Shown: positions 34,241-44,063 of the stretch, one piece after another | Numbering within the stretch: position 1 is the stretch's first letter | Layout: the number at the start of each line of letters is the position of its first letter | Source of the DNA: an uncultured Lachnospiraceae bacterium | Lineage (GTDB): Bacteria; Bacillota; Clostridia; Lachnospirales; Lachnospiraceae | Length of the DNA stretch: 64,000 nt | Direction of reading: 5' to 3' | NCBI GenBank assembly: GCA_900318375.1 | Contig: ONKG01000004.1 | Coordinates: 1 to 64,000 of the forward strand | Notes under the pieces: generated by a model | The model's database searches: none | Seen by the model: only the letters and a program-made list of their open reading frames with translations | What the model was told of the DNA's origin: nothing | Program-made: the position numbers and the translations under genes

Positions 34241-34927
34241 ATGAAAAAACTATGTATTATACCTGCTTTTAATGAAAGTGAAAGTATTGTAAAAACGGTG
34301 CAGAATATTAATGAATTTGCGCCGGATTTTGATGTGATCGTGATCAATGACAGCTCGAAAGACAATACGCTGGATATATGCAGGGAAAACAATATTCCGG
34401 TACTCGATCTGCCGATCAATCTGGGGATCGGAGGTGCCGTGCAGACCGGCTATCTGTATGCGCTCAAAAACGGCTATGAGATCGCAGTCCAGATGGACGG
34501 AGACGGCCAGCATGACGCCAGATATCTGGGGATGATGGAGAAGACGCTCTGTGAGAAAAACGCGGACATGGTCATCGGTTCACGTTTTATTAAGAAAGAA
34601 GGCTTTCAGACTTCCAGCATCCGCAGAGTCGGAATAGGCATTTTCCGTTTTCTCTCAAAGTTCCTGTTCGGGAAGGAAATCACCGATGCTACATCCGGCA
34701 TGCGGATGAGCAACAAAAGGACCATCGAGCTCTTCGTGAAAGATTATCCCAGGGATTATCCGGAACCGGAGACGGTCTGCAGACTGCTGCGGAAACATTT
34801 TAAGGTCGTTGAGGTCCCGGTGATGATGAGAGAACGGGAAAGTGGAGTTTCCTCTATTTCCATGCGTAAATCCGTATACTATATGGTGAAGGTTACGTTG
34901 GCAATTCTGATCGAAAGAATGAGGTAA
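34241..34927 (+). CDS. Glycosyltransferase family 2, dolichol-phosphate-mannose-synthase type
   Basis: The 228-residue protein resembles polyprenol-phosphate glycosyltransferases: CIIPAFNESESIVKTVQNIN, DVIVINDSSKDNT, LGIGGAVQTGYLYA and QMDGDGQHDARYL. It would load a sugar on undecaprenyl phosphate at the inner membrane face. The next gene encodes a DUF2304 membrane protein 4 bp downstream, a common pairing. The lipid-linked product could serve a GT-C-like enzyme such as the DUF2142 proteins, which is inference. Confidence 0.9.
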   Translation: MKKLCIIPAFNESESIVKTVQNINEFAPDFDVIVINDSSKDNTLDICRENNIPVLDLPINLGIGGAVQTGYLYALKNGYEIAVQMDGDGQHDARYLGMMEKTLCEKNADMVIGSRFIKKEGFQTSSIRRVGIGIFRFLSKFLFGKEITDATSGMRMSNKRTIELFVKDYPRDYPEPETVCRLLRKHFKVVEVPVMMRERESGVSSISMRKSVYYMVKVTLAILIERMR

Positions 34928-34931
34928 GAGA

Positions 34932-35294
34932 ATGTCTCTTCGTTTACAGATAATACTGCTGGTATTTCTCGGAATCGGACTCGCGGTCGTCGTGAATATG
35001 GTCAGAAAACGTATCCTGGAATTGAAATATGTTCTGGTCTGGCTGTTCGCGGATCTGGTCCTTGTCATTCTGGTCCTTTTTCCGAGTCTGATCAAAGGGA
35101 TCACCAGGATTCTGGGAATACAGTCGACCATGAATATGATCTTCTTTCTGGGCTTTCTTTTGTCGCTGGTCATTATTTTTACGCTTACGGTCGCCATCTC
35201 CAAGGTAACCGCGGAGGTGAGGAGAATGAGCCAGACAATCGCCATGCTGGACAAGAAGCTTTTGGAAGCCGGGTCCGAAAATACAGATCAATAA
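34932..35294 (+). CDS. DUF2304 small membrane protein
   Basis: The 120-residue protein has three membrane segments (LQIILLVFLGIGLAVVVNMV; YVLVWLFADLVLVILVLF; MIFFLGFLLSLVIIFTLTVA) and a short C-terminal coiled tail. DUF2304 proteins accompany polyprenol-phosphate glycosyltransferases, possibly as membrane anchors or flippase partners. It is 4 bp after its GT2 partner. Confidence 0.85.
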   Translation: MSLRLQIILLVFLGIGLAVVVNMVRKRILELKYVLVWLFADLVLVILVLFPSLIKGITRILGIQSTMNMIFFLGFLLSLVIIFTLTVAISKVTAEVRRMSQTIAMLDKKLLEAGSENTDQ

Positions 35295-35345
35295 CAGGTG
35301 TGCGGCTTTGACAGATGCCGGACATCAGGAAACGCGAGGTTGAAG

Positions 35346-35948
35346 ATGGGACAGATTAAAGTAACAAAAACGGATATTGAAGGCCTCTTTGTGATAGAAC
35401 CCACAGTCCACGGGGACAGCAGGGGATATTTTATGGAGACCTATAATCAGAAGGATATGCAGGAAGCAGGGCTGAATATGGTTTTTGTCCAGGACAACCA
35501 GAGCATGTCCGCCAAAGGTGTGCTGAGAGGGCTTCATTTTCAAAAGCAGTATCCCCAGGGAAAACTCGTTCGCGTGATCCGCGGGGAGGTGTTTGATGTG
35601 GCGGTCGATCTTCGTAAAAACAGTGCAACCTTCGGAAAGTGGTTCGGGATCGTCCTTTCCGCGGAAAACAAAAAGCAGTTTTATATCTCGGAAGGTTTTG
35701 CGCACGGATTCCTGGTCCTGAGTGATGAAGCCGAGTTCTGCTACAAGGTGACTGATTTCTACCGTCCGGGCGATGAGGGCGGAATGGCCTGGAACGATCC
35801 GGAGATCGGAATCGACTGGCCCTCGATCAGGGGCACTTACTGCGGAAGTGCGGACAGTGCCGGATATACCCTTGAGGACGGCACGCCTCTCAACCTCAGT
35901 GATAAAGATAAGAAGTGGAAGGGGCTGTCGGAGACATTCCACTTTTGA
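35346..35948 (+). CDS. rfbC: dTDP-4-dehydrorhamnose 3,5-epimerase
   Basis: The ATG at 35346 (after GAGGTTGAAG) gives 200 residues; an upstream ATG at 35298 is less likely. The protein is a cupin with VHGDSRGYFMETYNQKDM and SAKGVLRGLHFQ, which include the catalytic His. It epimerises C3 and C5 of dTDP-4-keto-6-deoxyglucose, the third step of dTDP-L-rhamnose synthesis. It is separated from rfbB/rfbD by three genes of the same operon. Confidence 0.93.
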   Translation: MGQIKVTKTDIEGLFVIEPTVHGDSRGYFMETYNQKDMQEAGLNMVFVQDNQSMSAKGVLRGLHFQKQYPQGKLVRVIRGEVFDVAVDLRKNSATFGKWFGIVLSAENKKQFYISEGFAHGFLVLSDEAEFCYKVTDFYRPGDEGGMAWNDPEIGIDWPSIRGTYCGSADSAGYTLEDGTPLNLSDKDKKWKGLSETFHF

Positions 35949-35975
35949 TCCGAAGCAAAAGGAAAAGGACTGCCC

Positions 35976-37205
35976 ATGAAGAAAAGAAACATGCCGGTGA
36001 TTCCGGAAATTCAGAAGAAGCATCTTGCAGCTGCCGGAATAGCAGTTGTTTTTCTGCTGCTTATATTACTGATTGCTCTGCGCCGCGGGAATAGAGCGGA
36101 TCTGAGAGGCAGGACCGTGGAGGAGGATACGATCAGCTATTCCCTGAGATGGCTGGGAGATGACTACGAAGGTACCTACACGGGCAGGACTGTCAACGGA
36201 AAGCCGGAAGGCACAGGTGTATTCACCGACAAAGACGGGGCGATCACCTACAGCGGCGAGTGGAAGGGGGGAAAGCTCAGCGGATATGGCTCGGTTCAGT
36301 ATGCGGACGGAACACATGAAGAGGGGATGTACCTGGATGGAAAACGTCACCACTGGATCCGCAGATATGACTCGGACAAAGATTACAAAGACGGAGTCTA
36401 TGATTTCGGCAATCTCTACGGCTGTATGAGCACTTTCCGGGACGGCAGCCTCTATCACGAAACACTCATTGCCAACGGAGACCATGTCTCCCAGATCCGC
36501 AAAAACGCAGTCAAGCTCACAAAGGATCTGATCGCGAGTAAGGGATATATTGACAAGTACGTGTATATTACAGGAAAGATTGCCTACACAGAAGAAACAG
36601 AAACCAGCTGCAATTACCGTATCGCCAGCGACAGTGTCGGAATGGTCATCTGCAATTACACGAATACGGCAGGCTACCGATCGGCACAGCCCGTGATGCC
36701 CAATATGACAGTCGGTCAGACGATCACAGTTTTCGGTTTTTATACAGGACTTGTCCGGGATGAGCTGCCTGCAGACAAGGACTATTATGAGTATTCCTGT
36801 ATTCAGATCGACCCTGTTTTCGGAGAGCCGGCATCCGGAGACAATGACCGGGGGACATATGCTTCCATAAGCAGAAATCCCTACTCCTACTGCGGAAAGA
36901 TTCTGGAGGGAGACTATGCTGTGGAAAAGTTTACCAAGAGCGGGGAGCTTTTCTATGTGTTTGTCCATCCGTCCGGAGCAGAGAAAGAAAAATATGTTCT
37001 GCGTATCGAGGCAGAACCGGATGAGGTCTTTTTCGGCGGAGAGACGCTGAACATAAAAGGATTCATTGTCGGACAGCAGAAAACAGAAATCTGGGAGAAG
37101 GAGTTTACTGATGATAACGATGATGATGCCGAAGAAGAGATAGAGCTTTCCGGATATAAAAAATACCCTGTCATCCGGGTGATCAGCTTTGAGCACAGAA
37201 AATGA
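35976..37205 (+). CDS. MORN-repeat membrane-anchored protein
   Basis: The 409-residue protein has a single N-terminal membrane anchor (AAAGIAVVFLLLILLIAL, about 18-36) and then three MORN-type repeats: YEGTYTGRTVNGKPEGTG, YSGEWKGGKLSGYGSVQY and EEGMYLDGKRH (about 64-125). The rest is an extracellular beta-rich region with no clear family and an acidic C-terminus. MORN repeats often bind lipids or organise membrane proteins. Its place between rfbC and a DUF2142 gene suggests a role in surface polymer assembly, unproven. Confidence 0.75.
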   Translation: MKKRNMPVIPEIQKKHLAAAGIAVVFLLLILLIALRRGNRADLRGRTVEEDTISYSLRWLGDDYEGTYTGRTVNGKPEGTGVFTDKDGAITYSGEWKGGKLSGYGSVQYADGTHEEGMYLDGKRHHWIRRYDSDKDYKDGVYDFGNLYGCMSTFRDGSLYHETLIANGDHVSQIRKNAVKLTKDLIASKGYIDKYVYITGKIAYTEETETSCNYRIASDSVGMVICNYTNTAGYRSAQPVMPNMTVGQTITVFGFYTGLVRDELPADKDYYEYSCIQIDPVFGEPASGDNDRGTYASISRNPYSYCGKILEGDYAVEKFTKSGELFYVFVHPSGAEKEKYVLRIEAEPDEVFFGGETLNIKGFIVGQQKTEIWEKEFTDDNDDDAEEEIELSGYKKYPVIRVISFEHRK

Positions 37206-37226
37206 TATAACAGGAACGTATATTGT

Positions 37227-40031
37227 ATGAATAAACCGCTATCTCCGTCAAAGGAAAAAAAAGCACGTCTGTGGAATATCGTCTATTATATGGTCGCGGC
37301 GGTGATTATTGCTGCGACCTTATTGAGCGCATTCCGGGGACGGGATAACTATGTGTCCGAGACATATGGTACGACCAATGACACCCAGCAGAATCTGGAG
37401 GACGGGATGGAAATCCGTGTGGATTTTAAAATTCCCAGGAACCATTTCAAGGGTATCAGCGTGCGTTTTTTTGCGGAGACAAAAAAGCAGTACGGGAACG
37501 AGACGCTGCTATTTTATCTTAGAGACAATACAAGCGGCACAAGGATCTCGGAATATGAACTGGATCTGAATAAGACCCTTCCTCAGGTTGGAAACTTCAT
37601 CCCTCTCCCCTTTGAAGAGTCGGAGGGAAAAGAAGTTTCCCTGTATATCAGCGGAAATAATATCAGGACGGCGCCGGCCTTCTGCTTAAGTGAAACTGCG
37701 AACATGAAATCAGAGCTCTTTGTGGGCAGTAAACACAGAAGGGCCTATTCACTTGTCTTCTCCGCAGTCTACTCCGAACATCAGGCAGTTAATATACAGG
37801 CGCTGGTCAAGGGGCTGATGATCCTCTTTCTGTGGGTCCTGACAGGAATATGGCCTGTCCTTTACCGCAAAGGACAGAAGACTGCCGCTGCAGGGGAAAA
37901 GACAGTTCATCTGCGGAAACTGCCCGGGATTCCCGGATCCTTGCGCAAGGCATTACTGTTCCTGCTCTTGTCCCTTCTGTATCTGTTTCTCTCAATATTT
38001 GTGTATTACAACAATGTGGAAGAGACTATGACCGGCATGCAGTCCGCTGATCTGGTCACTAGTGACGGAAGAGAAGCGGCGATCGTCATGGATTCCTCCG
38101 ATGATATTCTGATCGAGACATTTACGGCGCGCGAGGACGCCCTTTCTTCTGTATCCTTTGAGGTTTCCGCGGGAAAGAAAAACAGAGGGGCTATGCTGCA
38201 TGTCCGGCTGTCTGACCTGTCCACGGATATCCTCCTTCATGATGAATATGTAGAACTTGCCTCTCTGCCATCCTCCCGGTCTGTGTGGAAACTGTATCTG
38301 AATACTGAATATACTCTGTCTGCGGACAAGGACATACAGATTCAGATCGAACCTGTCGGATTCAAATCTTCAGAGGTGCTCTTTTATACCGGGCAGGCAA
38401 AGGACAGAGTGAGCGCCATTGCGGATGGCCTAAGGACGGGCAATCTTCCGGTGCTGGCTGTTTCCTATTCCGACAACGGTTTCCTGCGCCCTCTGTACAG
38501 GTCTTTTGCTGTTCTGCTCTATCTGTTTCTTGCCATGACCTACCTTATGATCGTTGTGCTGAAATGGGGAGCAGAGCGGATTTACATTCCGGTCTGTATC
38601 TTCCTGGGAATCCTCTATATGCTGGTCATTCCGGTCTATTCTGTTCCGGATGAATATGCACATATCGACACATCCTACAGCCTCTCCAACCGTCTTCTCG
38701 GAATTCCGAGGCCGGAGGGAATGGATGGATATGATTACCGGAGAGAGGCTGATGTTGAGACGGAGGAGTATTTTACCTATAACGCCTCCATGGATGATTA
38801 CCGACGGCTCTACAAGGAGTTCCGGTCAGCTGTCCCGGATCAGCAACTGACGCCCTGCGTTATGCGCGCGACAGATTCCAATGTCAATCTGCTGTATTTT
38901 GTGCCCTCAGCCCTGGGTATTGCAGTCGGAAGGGTCCTGGGCTTAGCTACCTTGCCTGTCTACCTTTTGGGAAGGCTGTTTAATCTGATTGCCTTTGTCC
39001 TCTTGTCCTGGCTTGCGATCCGCAGGCTTTCCGGCATGAAGGAGGTCTTCTTCCTGTATGTTTCACTGCCGATCGGTTTACAGCAGGCAGCATCTTTTTC
39101 CTATGACAGTATGCTGGACGCAGTCGGGCTTCTTTTCTTTGCCTATTGTGTATATTTTGCATATGAGAAGATCTTTCCGGGACCGGCGGATGTCTTCCTG
39201 CTGCTGTTTTCAGCATTGCAGCTTGCAACAGTCAAGGGCGGCGTCTATTTCCCCCTGTGTCTTTTCCTGCTGCTGATCCCCCTGGAGAGAAGGTGGAAAC
39301 TGATAAGTAATATTCCCTTCTACCTGTTGATGGGAGGGTTTATCTTCATGGGATTTTTGCAGGGCAATATAAGCAGTCTTCTGACACGTCTTCTGCCCGG
39401 TTCGGGGACCCGTGTCAATGCTTTTACGGGGACAGCGGTGTACACTTTTGGATATCTGCTCCATCACCCCGTGACTATAGTGCGGCTGTATACAAACACT
39501 GTTTTCCTGGAGGGAAGCCGGCTGATCTATGAGTTTTTCGGCGGAAAAATGGGATCGGTCAAAAATATCCAGATGCCCTGGATCTATCCCTGCATATTTA
39601 TGGTGATCTTTGCAATTGCTGTGTACCGGAGCAGATCAGACTATCGTCTTCGCAGGATCAGCAAGGCTTTGTGTGCGCTGGTCACGATTCTTGCTTTACT
39701 GCTGATCGGACTGGCCATGCTGCTGGCAAATACTACGAAAGACATGTACTATATCTCCGGTCTGCAGGGCAGATATTATATTCCGGTCATGCTGATCCCC
39801 CTGCTGTGTCTGATGAAAGAGGATTCCGTCGGCCGGGGTGTGCGCGGTGCGGGCATAAATACGAAAACAGCGGCAGCAAGAGACAATGACAGTTCCCCTG
39901 CTGCGCAGGAAGTGCCGGAGGCAGCGGGTGCGGCGGATGCCTCTTCTCTGTTCATGTGGTATTGTCTGGCACATGTAGTTTTTCTGTTGAATATTGTGAT
40001 GGTTGTATTTCCCGCTACAATGAAGGTCTGA
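37227..40031 (+). CDS. DUF2142 large membrane protein (copy 2)
   Basis: The 934-residue protein parallels the one at 24989: an N-terminal helix, a beta-rich soluble domain (about 40-190), a helix, a second soluble domain, then many helices with the signature VPDEYAHIDTSYSLSNRLLG near residue 474. Segments such as ASFSYDSMLDAVGLLFFAYC and GLQGRYYIPVMLIPL correspond to equivalents in copy 1. Probably a GT-C-like sugar transferase or polymerase; the two copies would use different acceptors or donors. Confidence 0.85.
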   Translation: MNKPLSPSKEKKARLWNIVYYMVAAVIIAATLLSAFRGRDNYVSETYGTTNDTQQNLEDGMEIRVDFKIPRNHFKGISVRFFAETKKQYGNETLLFYLRDNTSGTRISEYELDLNKTLPQVGNFIPLPFEESEGKEVSLYISGNNIRTAPAFCLSETANMKSELFVGSKHRRAYSLVFSAVYSEHQAVNIQALVKGLMILFLWVLTGIWPVLYRKGQKTAAAGEKTVHLRKLPGIPGSLRKALLFLLLSLLYLFLSIFVYYNNVEETMTGMQSADLVTSDGREAAIVMDSSDDILIETFTAREDALSSVSFEVSAGKKNRGAMLHVRLSDLSTDILLHDEYVELASLPSSRSVWKLYLNTEYTLSADKDIQIQIEPVGFKSSEVLFYTGQAKDRVSAIADGLRTGNLPVLAVSYSDNGFLRPLYRSFAVLLYLFLAMTYLMIVVLKWGAERIYIPVCIFLGILYMLVIPVYSVPDEYAHIDTSYSLSNRLLGIPRPEGMDGYDYRREADVETEEYFTYNASMDDYRRLYKEFRSAVPDQQLTPCVMRATDSNVNLLYFVPSALGIAVGRVLGLATLPVYLLGRLFNLIAFVLLSWLAIRRLSGMKEVFFLYVSLPIGLQQAASFSYDSMLDAVGLLFFAYCVYFAYEKIFPGPADVFLLLFSALQLATVKGGVYFPLCLFLLLIPLERRWKLISNIPFYLLMGGFIFMGFLQGNISSLLTRLLPGSGTRVNAFTGTAVYTFGYLLHHPVTIVRLYTNTVFLEGSRLIYEFFGGKMGSVKNIQMPWIYPCIFMVIFAIAVYRSRSDYRLRRISKALCALVTILALLLIGLAMLLANTTKDMYYISGLQGRYYIPVMLIPLLCLMKEDSVGRGVRGAGINTKTAAARDNDSSPAAQEVPEAAGAADASSLFMWYCLAHVVFLLNIVMVVFPATMKV

Positions 40032-40061
40032 AAAAGAGCGAGGAAAAGCGGTGAGAAATAG

Positions 40062-41725
40062 ATGAAGAATGCTAAAGAAATGAAGAGCGATAAGGGAAGA
40101 ACTTCGGCTGTTCCAAAGATTGCGACAATATTGAAGTATGTTTTTTCCGTCCTGCTCATGTTTCTGGGACGTTTCAGTGCGGGAACAAACAAAATGCTCC
40201 TGTGCGGCTTCCTGGAGCTTCTCGCTATATGGGCACTTACGGAATCGATCCGTTCCGCCCGTTTCCGTACTATTGTGAACGGGATTCTGCTGCTGCTTCT
40301 GAATGCGCAGAGCCTGGTCCTGTGGTTCGGTGGGGATTATATATCCCTTGTCATGCTGACAAACATTGATAATATCAGGGATCTTTCCGGAAAGATTGTA
40401 GTTTATATCCTGGGAATTGCTGCGGTGCTGGTCTTTTCCTTTTTTCCTGCCGCAAGGCTGCTTGAAACAGGAAACAGAACCCTTCGAAGAATCTGCCAGA
40501 GGTTTTACCGCTTGTACTGTTTGCGGAGCTGCTTTTCACGCTGATTTACGGAAACATTCACTCACCCCTGTTTGCCTACTGGCGGCTGGGGGCAGAGGCG
40601 AAAGAGGCTGCAAGGGTCAGAAAAGAACTGGAGAGTATCGAGAATTGTACAGCGGGCTTCTACAGAAAAGGAATTTCCTGCGCTTCTGTCGAGAGACCTG
40701 ACACACTGGGAGATAATCCCAATATTGTTCTGATCCTGATGGAGGGAACATCGGAGCATATTGTGAAGGATGAACGCGGGATCATGCCCAATGCCGCAGA
40801 GCTTGAAAAGAAATCCATTTCCTTCAGCAACTACTACAATCATACCTTCGCGACTTACCGCGGGATCAGCGGACAGCTCTATTCGGGATTTCAGCTGGAC
40901 AATTATGATTCGAACAGTCTGATCGGTATCCAGGATATACTGTCCGACAAGGGATACTATACTTCCTTTATTAATACGGAGCCCAATCTGGTCCCCTTTG
41001 CGACCTATCTTACAGAAATGGGCTTTGACGAGGTGATCGGAGAACCGGGACAGGGGTATTCGGGGCCAAGCGGAAGTATGACGGACAAGGAAGCCTATGA
41101 CCTTCTGCTCTCTCATATAGAAGAGAAGAGCGCCGGTTCCCAGCCTTTTTTCACCGCAATCTATACGTTCGGAACGCATGCATCCTTTGATTCTCCGGAT
41201 GAAAAGTTCGGAGACGGAAGCCTGGCTGAGCTCAATAAGTTCTACAACGCGGATCACTGGCTGGGAAACTTCCTGGAAAAGCTGGAAGCCAGCCCCGCCT
41301 TTGACAACACCCTTGTTGTCTTTACTGCGGATCATTCGACATATGCCGATTTGTATTACAATGAGGCTTTTCCCGACTACCAGAGACAGAATCCCACGAT
41401 CGATTCGATTCCTCTGATGTTCTACCACAAGGGAGTCGTCCCGCAGGAAATTGATGCCGCAGGAAGAAACACACTGGACCTGACTTCCACGATTCTTGAC
41501 TATGTCGATATTGATGCTCCCAACTATTTCCTGGGGGCTTCACTGTTCCACGACCCGGACAATTATAACAACCTTGATACGATATTTACGTCTTCGGTGG
41601 ATTTATACAGTACCAAGGGCGGAAAGATCCGTAAATTGGAGGAGACAGAAGCAGAGACGGCAATTGTGCGGGAAATGGTACAGAATTATTACGCGGCAAA
41701 GCTGCAGATTCCCATGACACCATAG
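40062..41725 (+). pseudogene. LTA-synthase-like sulfatase, frameshifted
   Basis: The first frame (40062-40544, 160 residues) encodes a membrane region with about five helices. The second frame holds the sulfatase/phosphoglycerol transferase domain to 41725, including the metal and nucleophile regions IVLILMEGTSEH, TFATYRGISG and VVFTADHST. The second frame is open from about 40464 (just after a TGA) and continues the protein logically (LPEVLPLVLFAELLFTLIYG), so the switch lies near 40465-40500. The frame relation is that of a one-base deletion. If intact it would be a polytopic enzyme of about 550 residues that adds phosphoglycerol or phosphoethanolamine to glycans. Confidence 0.8.
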
Positions 41726-41773
41726 AAAATCTTCGGAGACTGTCGGTTAAAGAATACATGAGAGGAGGATATA

Positions 41774-42907
41774 GTGAAACAGACTACACAGTATGATTAT
41801 CTTATAGTAGGCGCAGGGCTTTTCGGGGCAGTATTCGCGCAGGAGGCAAAAAAAGCCGGGAAGAAGGTCCTGGTGATCGACAAGCGGCCCAATATTGCCG
41901 GAAATGTATATACCGAGCAGATCGAAGGAATCCACGTGCACAAATACGGTGCGCACATTTTTCACACAAACAATAAGGAGGTGTGGGAATATGTGAATCG
42001 TTTTGCGACATTCAACCGTTTCACCAACTCCCCTGTAGCCAATTATCACGGAGAGCTCTACTCCCTGCCCTTCAATATGTATACCTTCAACCGCATGTGG
42101 GGCGTTGTCACGCCTCAGGAGGCAGCTGCCAGGATTGAGGAACAGCGCAAAGCTGCGGGAATTACAGAGCCGAAGAATCTGGAGGAGCAGGCGATCAGTC
42201 TGATCGGCACAGATATTTATGAAAAACTGGTCAAGGGATATACCGAGAAGCAGTGGGGCCGCCCCTGTACGGAGCTTCCCGCCTTTATTATTAAGAGGCT
42301 TCCGGTCCGCCTGACCTTTGACAACAATTATTTCAACGCTCTCTACCAGGGAATTCCTGTCGGCGGCTACACAAAGATGGTGCAGAACATGCTGGACGGC
42401 ATCGAAGTCCGGCTCAACAGCGACTATCTGGAGGACCGCGCCGGCTGGGACGCTCTTGCGGACAAAGTGATCTATACCGGCCCGATCGATGCCTTCTTTG
42501 ACTTCTGCTATGGTGCACTCGAGTATAGAAGTGTCCGTTTCGAGACAGAGCTTCTGGATATGCCCAATTTCCAGGGCAACGCGGCGGTCAACTATACCGA
42601 CCGGGAGACCCCCTGGACCAGGATCATCGAGCACAAATGGTTCGAGTTCGGCAAGGATGAGAAGGGAAATGACCTCCCGAAGACGGTCATCAGCAGAGAG
42701 TTCAGTTCGGAGTGGAAGCCCGGGGATGAGCCCTATTATCCGGTCAATGATGCAAGAAACGGGCAGCTCTATGAGAAATACCGTGCCCTTGCGGATGCTG
42801 AGCAGAAAGTGGTCTTCGGCGGAAGACTCGGTGAATACAAATACTATGATATGGATCAGGTCATTGCTTCCGCACTGGAGGCGGCGGCACAGAGCCTTCG
42901 GAACTGA
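41774..42907 (+). CDS. glf: UDP-galactopyranose mutase
   Basis: Starting from GTG 41774 (AGGAGG at 41763-41768) the 377-residue protein has the FAD-binding motif YLIVGAGLFGAVFAQEAKKA and later GNVYTEQIEGIHVHKYGAHI and KQWGRPCTELPAFIIKRLPV, all typical of UGM. It interconverts UDP-galactopyranose and UDP-galactofuranose, so the surface polymer probably contains galactofuranose. It belongs to the polysaccharide cluster. Confidence 0.95.
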   Translation: MKQTTQYDYLIVGAGLFGAVFAQEAKKAGKKVLVIDKRPNIAGNVYTEQIEGIHVHKYGAHIFHTNNKEVWEYVNRFATFNRFTNSPVANYHGELYSLPFNMYTFNRMWGVVTPQEAAARIEEQRKAAGITEPKNLEEQAISLIGTDIYEKLVKGYTEKQWGRPCTELPAFIIKRLPVRLTFDNNYFNALYQGIPVGGYTKMVQNMLDGIEVRLNSDYLEDRAGWDALADKVIYTGPIDAFFDFCYGALEYRSVRFETELLDMPNFQGNAAVNYTDRETPWTRIIEHKWFEFGKDEKGNDLPKTVISREFSSEWKPGDEPYYPVNDARNGQLYEKYRALADAEQKVVFGGRLGEYKYYDMDQVIASALEAAAQSLRN

Positions 42908-43010
42908 GCAAGGAGAAGTGCTTGCGAGTGGGCCCGGCCTTTTTCGATGTTGATTTGTCTGTGTATGGCTCATTGCTGACGCGCAGGCTTTGGTTTGAAA
43001 GGAACTGAAA

Positions 43011-44063
43011 ATGAAGAAAAAGAAGGCGGCGGGTGCGCAGATGACAAAAGAGAGGGATTACCTTTTTGATAATGTCAAGGCGCTCATGCTGTTTCTGGTC
43101 GCATTAGGCCATGTGATCAATGTCTACATGGGCGACGGGGCGGTCGAGTATACTTTGATAAAGTATATTTATCTCTTTCATATGCCGGTATTTGCCTTTG
43201 TTACAGGCTATTTTTCCAAAAACGCTGACAGGGCAAGGGAGAAGGCCATGACCGGCTCTCTCTTTCCATACATCCTCTTCCAGGGAGTCTACATTCTGAT
43301 GGCCCAGGCCATGATTCTCCTGGGCATGGCCAGTTTCAATACGGATGTTTTCAACGGCTCGATCCTGCTTCCGTCCTCCGCCTTTTACTATCTTCTTGCT
43401 GTCTTTTTCTGGAAATTGTTTCAGAAAGACCTTTTCCGGTTCCGCTTTCCGCTGATCCTTTCAGCTGTTCTGGGCGTGCTGATCAGTCTTACACAGCAGG
43501 AGCAGTTTCACATTGGCTACGGCGCAGTGTTCAGCCTGCTGATCTTTTTTACGGCGGGCGTCAAATGCGATGCGGACATGATCCACAGGATCAGATCCTG
43601 CCCGCGCTGGATCGGAGTGCTTATCCTTCTGCTGGGAGTGCCTTTTGCCTATTTTACGCCCTATGCAATGCACAGCATACGTCTGAATTATGCCTCGGAG
43701 GGCTTTACCAGCCTGCAGGGAATCCTGTTTCGTATTCTGTTTTATGCGGCGGCTTTTTTGATGGGCGGCGCGATCATACAGCTGATGCCTTCCCGGAAAA
43801 CCTGGTTTTCCGGAATCGGCAAGGCATCTCTGATCGTTTATGCGGGGTCTACCTTCCTTTCCCCTCATGCCTATTTGCTTATTGCTTCTGTCCTGCGCCT
43901 GCGGTCCAATCGGATCCTGAATCTCGCAGGTATGATCATATTCAGCCTTCTGCTGGTCCTGTTTTTCTCGATCCCTGTTTTCGGACAGATTTATGACTGG
44001 ATCATGGCAGGCATCAAAAAGCTTCTGCTTGTCGCCGGTCCCGATCGAAAGGAGCGGAAATAG
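43011..44063 (+). CDS. Acyltransferase family 3 membrane protein (O-acetylase-like)
   Basis: The 350-residue protein has about ten membrane helices and the family start DNVKALMLFLVALGHVINVY, with the conserved His, and FHMPVFAFVTGYFSKN. Relatives O-acetylate cell-wall polysaccharides, including fucose 4-O-acetylase-like proteins. It is the last membrane gene of the cluster; nrdG begins on the next base after its stop. Confidence 0.87.
   Translation: MKKKKAAGAQMTKERDYLFDNVKALMLFLVALGHVINVYMGDGAVEYTLIKYIYLFHMPVFAFVTGYFSKNADRAREKAMTGSLFPYILFQGVYILMAQAMILLGMASFNTDVFNGSILLPSSAFYYLLAVFFWKLFQKDLFRFRFPLILSAVLGVLISLTQQEQFHIGYGAVFSLLIFFTAGVKCDADMIHRIRSCPRWIGVLILLLGVPFAYFTPYAMHSIRLNYASEGFTSLQGILFRILFYAAAFLMGGAIIQLMPSRKTWFSGIGKASLIVYAGSTFLSPHAYLLIASVLRLRSNRILNLAGMIIFSLLLVLFFSIPVFGQIYDWIMAGIKKLLLVAGPDRKERK

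Noticed and set aside
36066-37196. Long minus-strand reading frame opposite the MORN protein gene
   Set aside because: It is the mirror of a gene with clear MORN repeats, has no ribosome binding site and a shadow-type amino-acid composition.
40480-40500. Programmed frameshift in the LTA-synthase-like gene
   Set aside because: No X-XXY-YYZ slippery site or stimulatory hairpin could be seen; mutation or sequence error is simpler.
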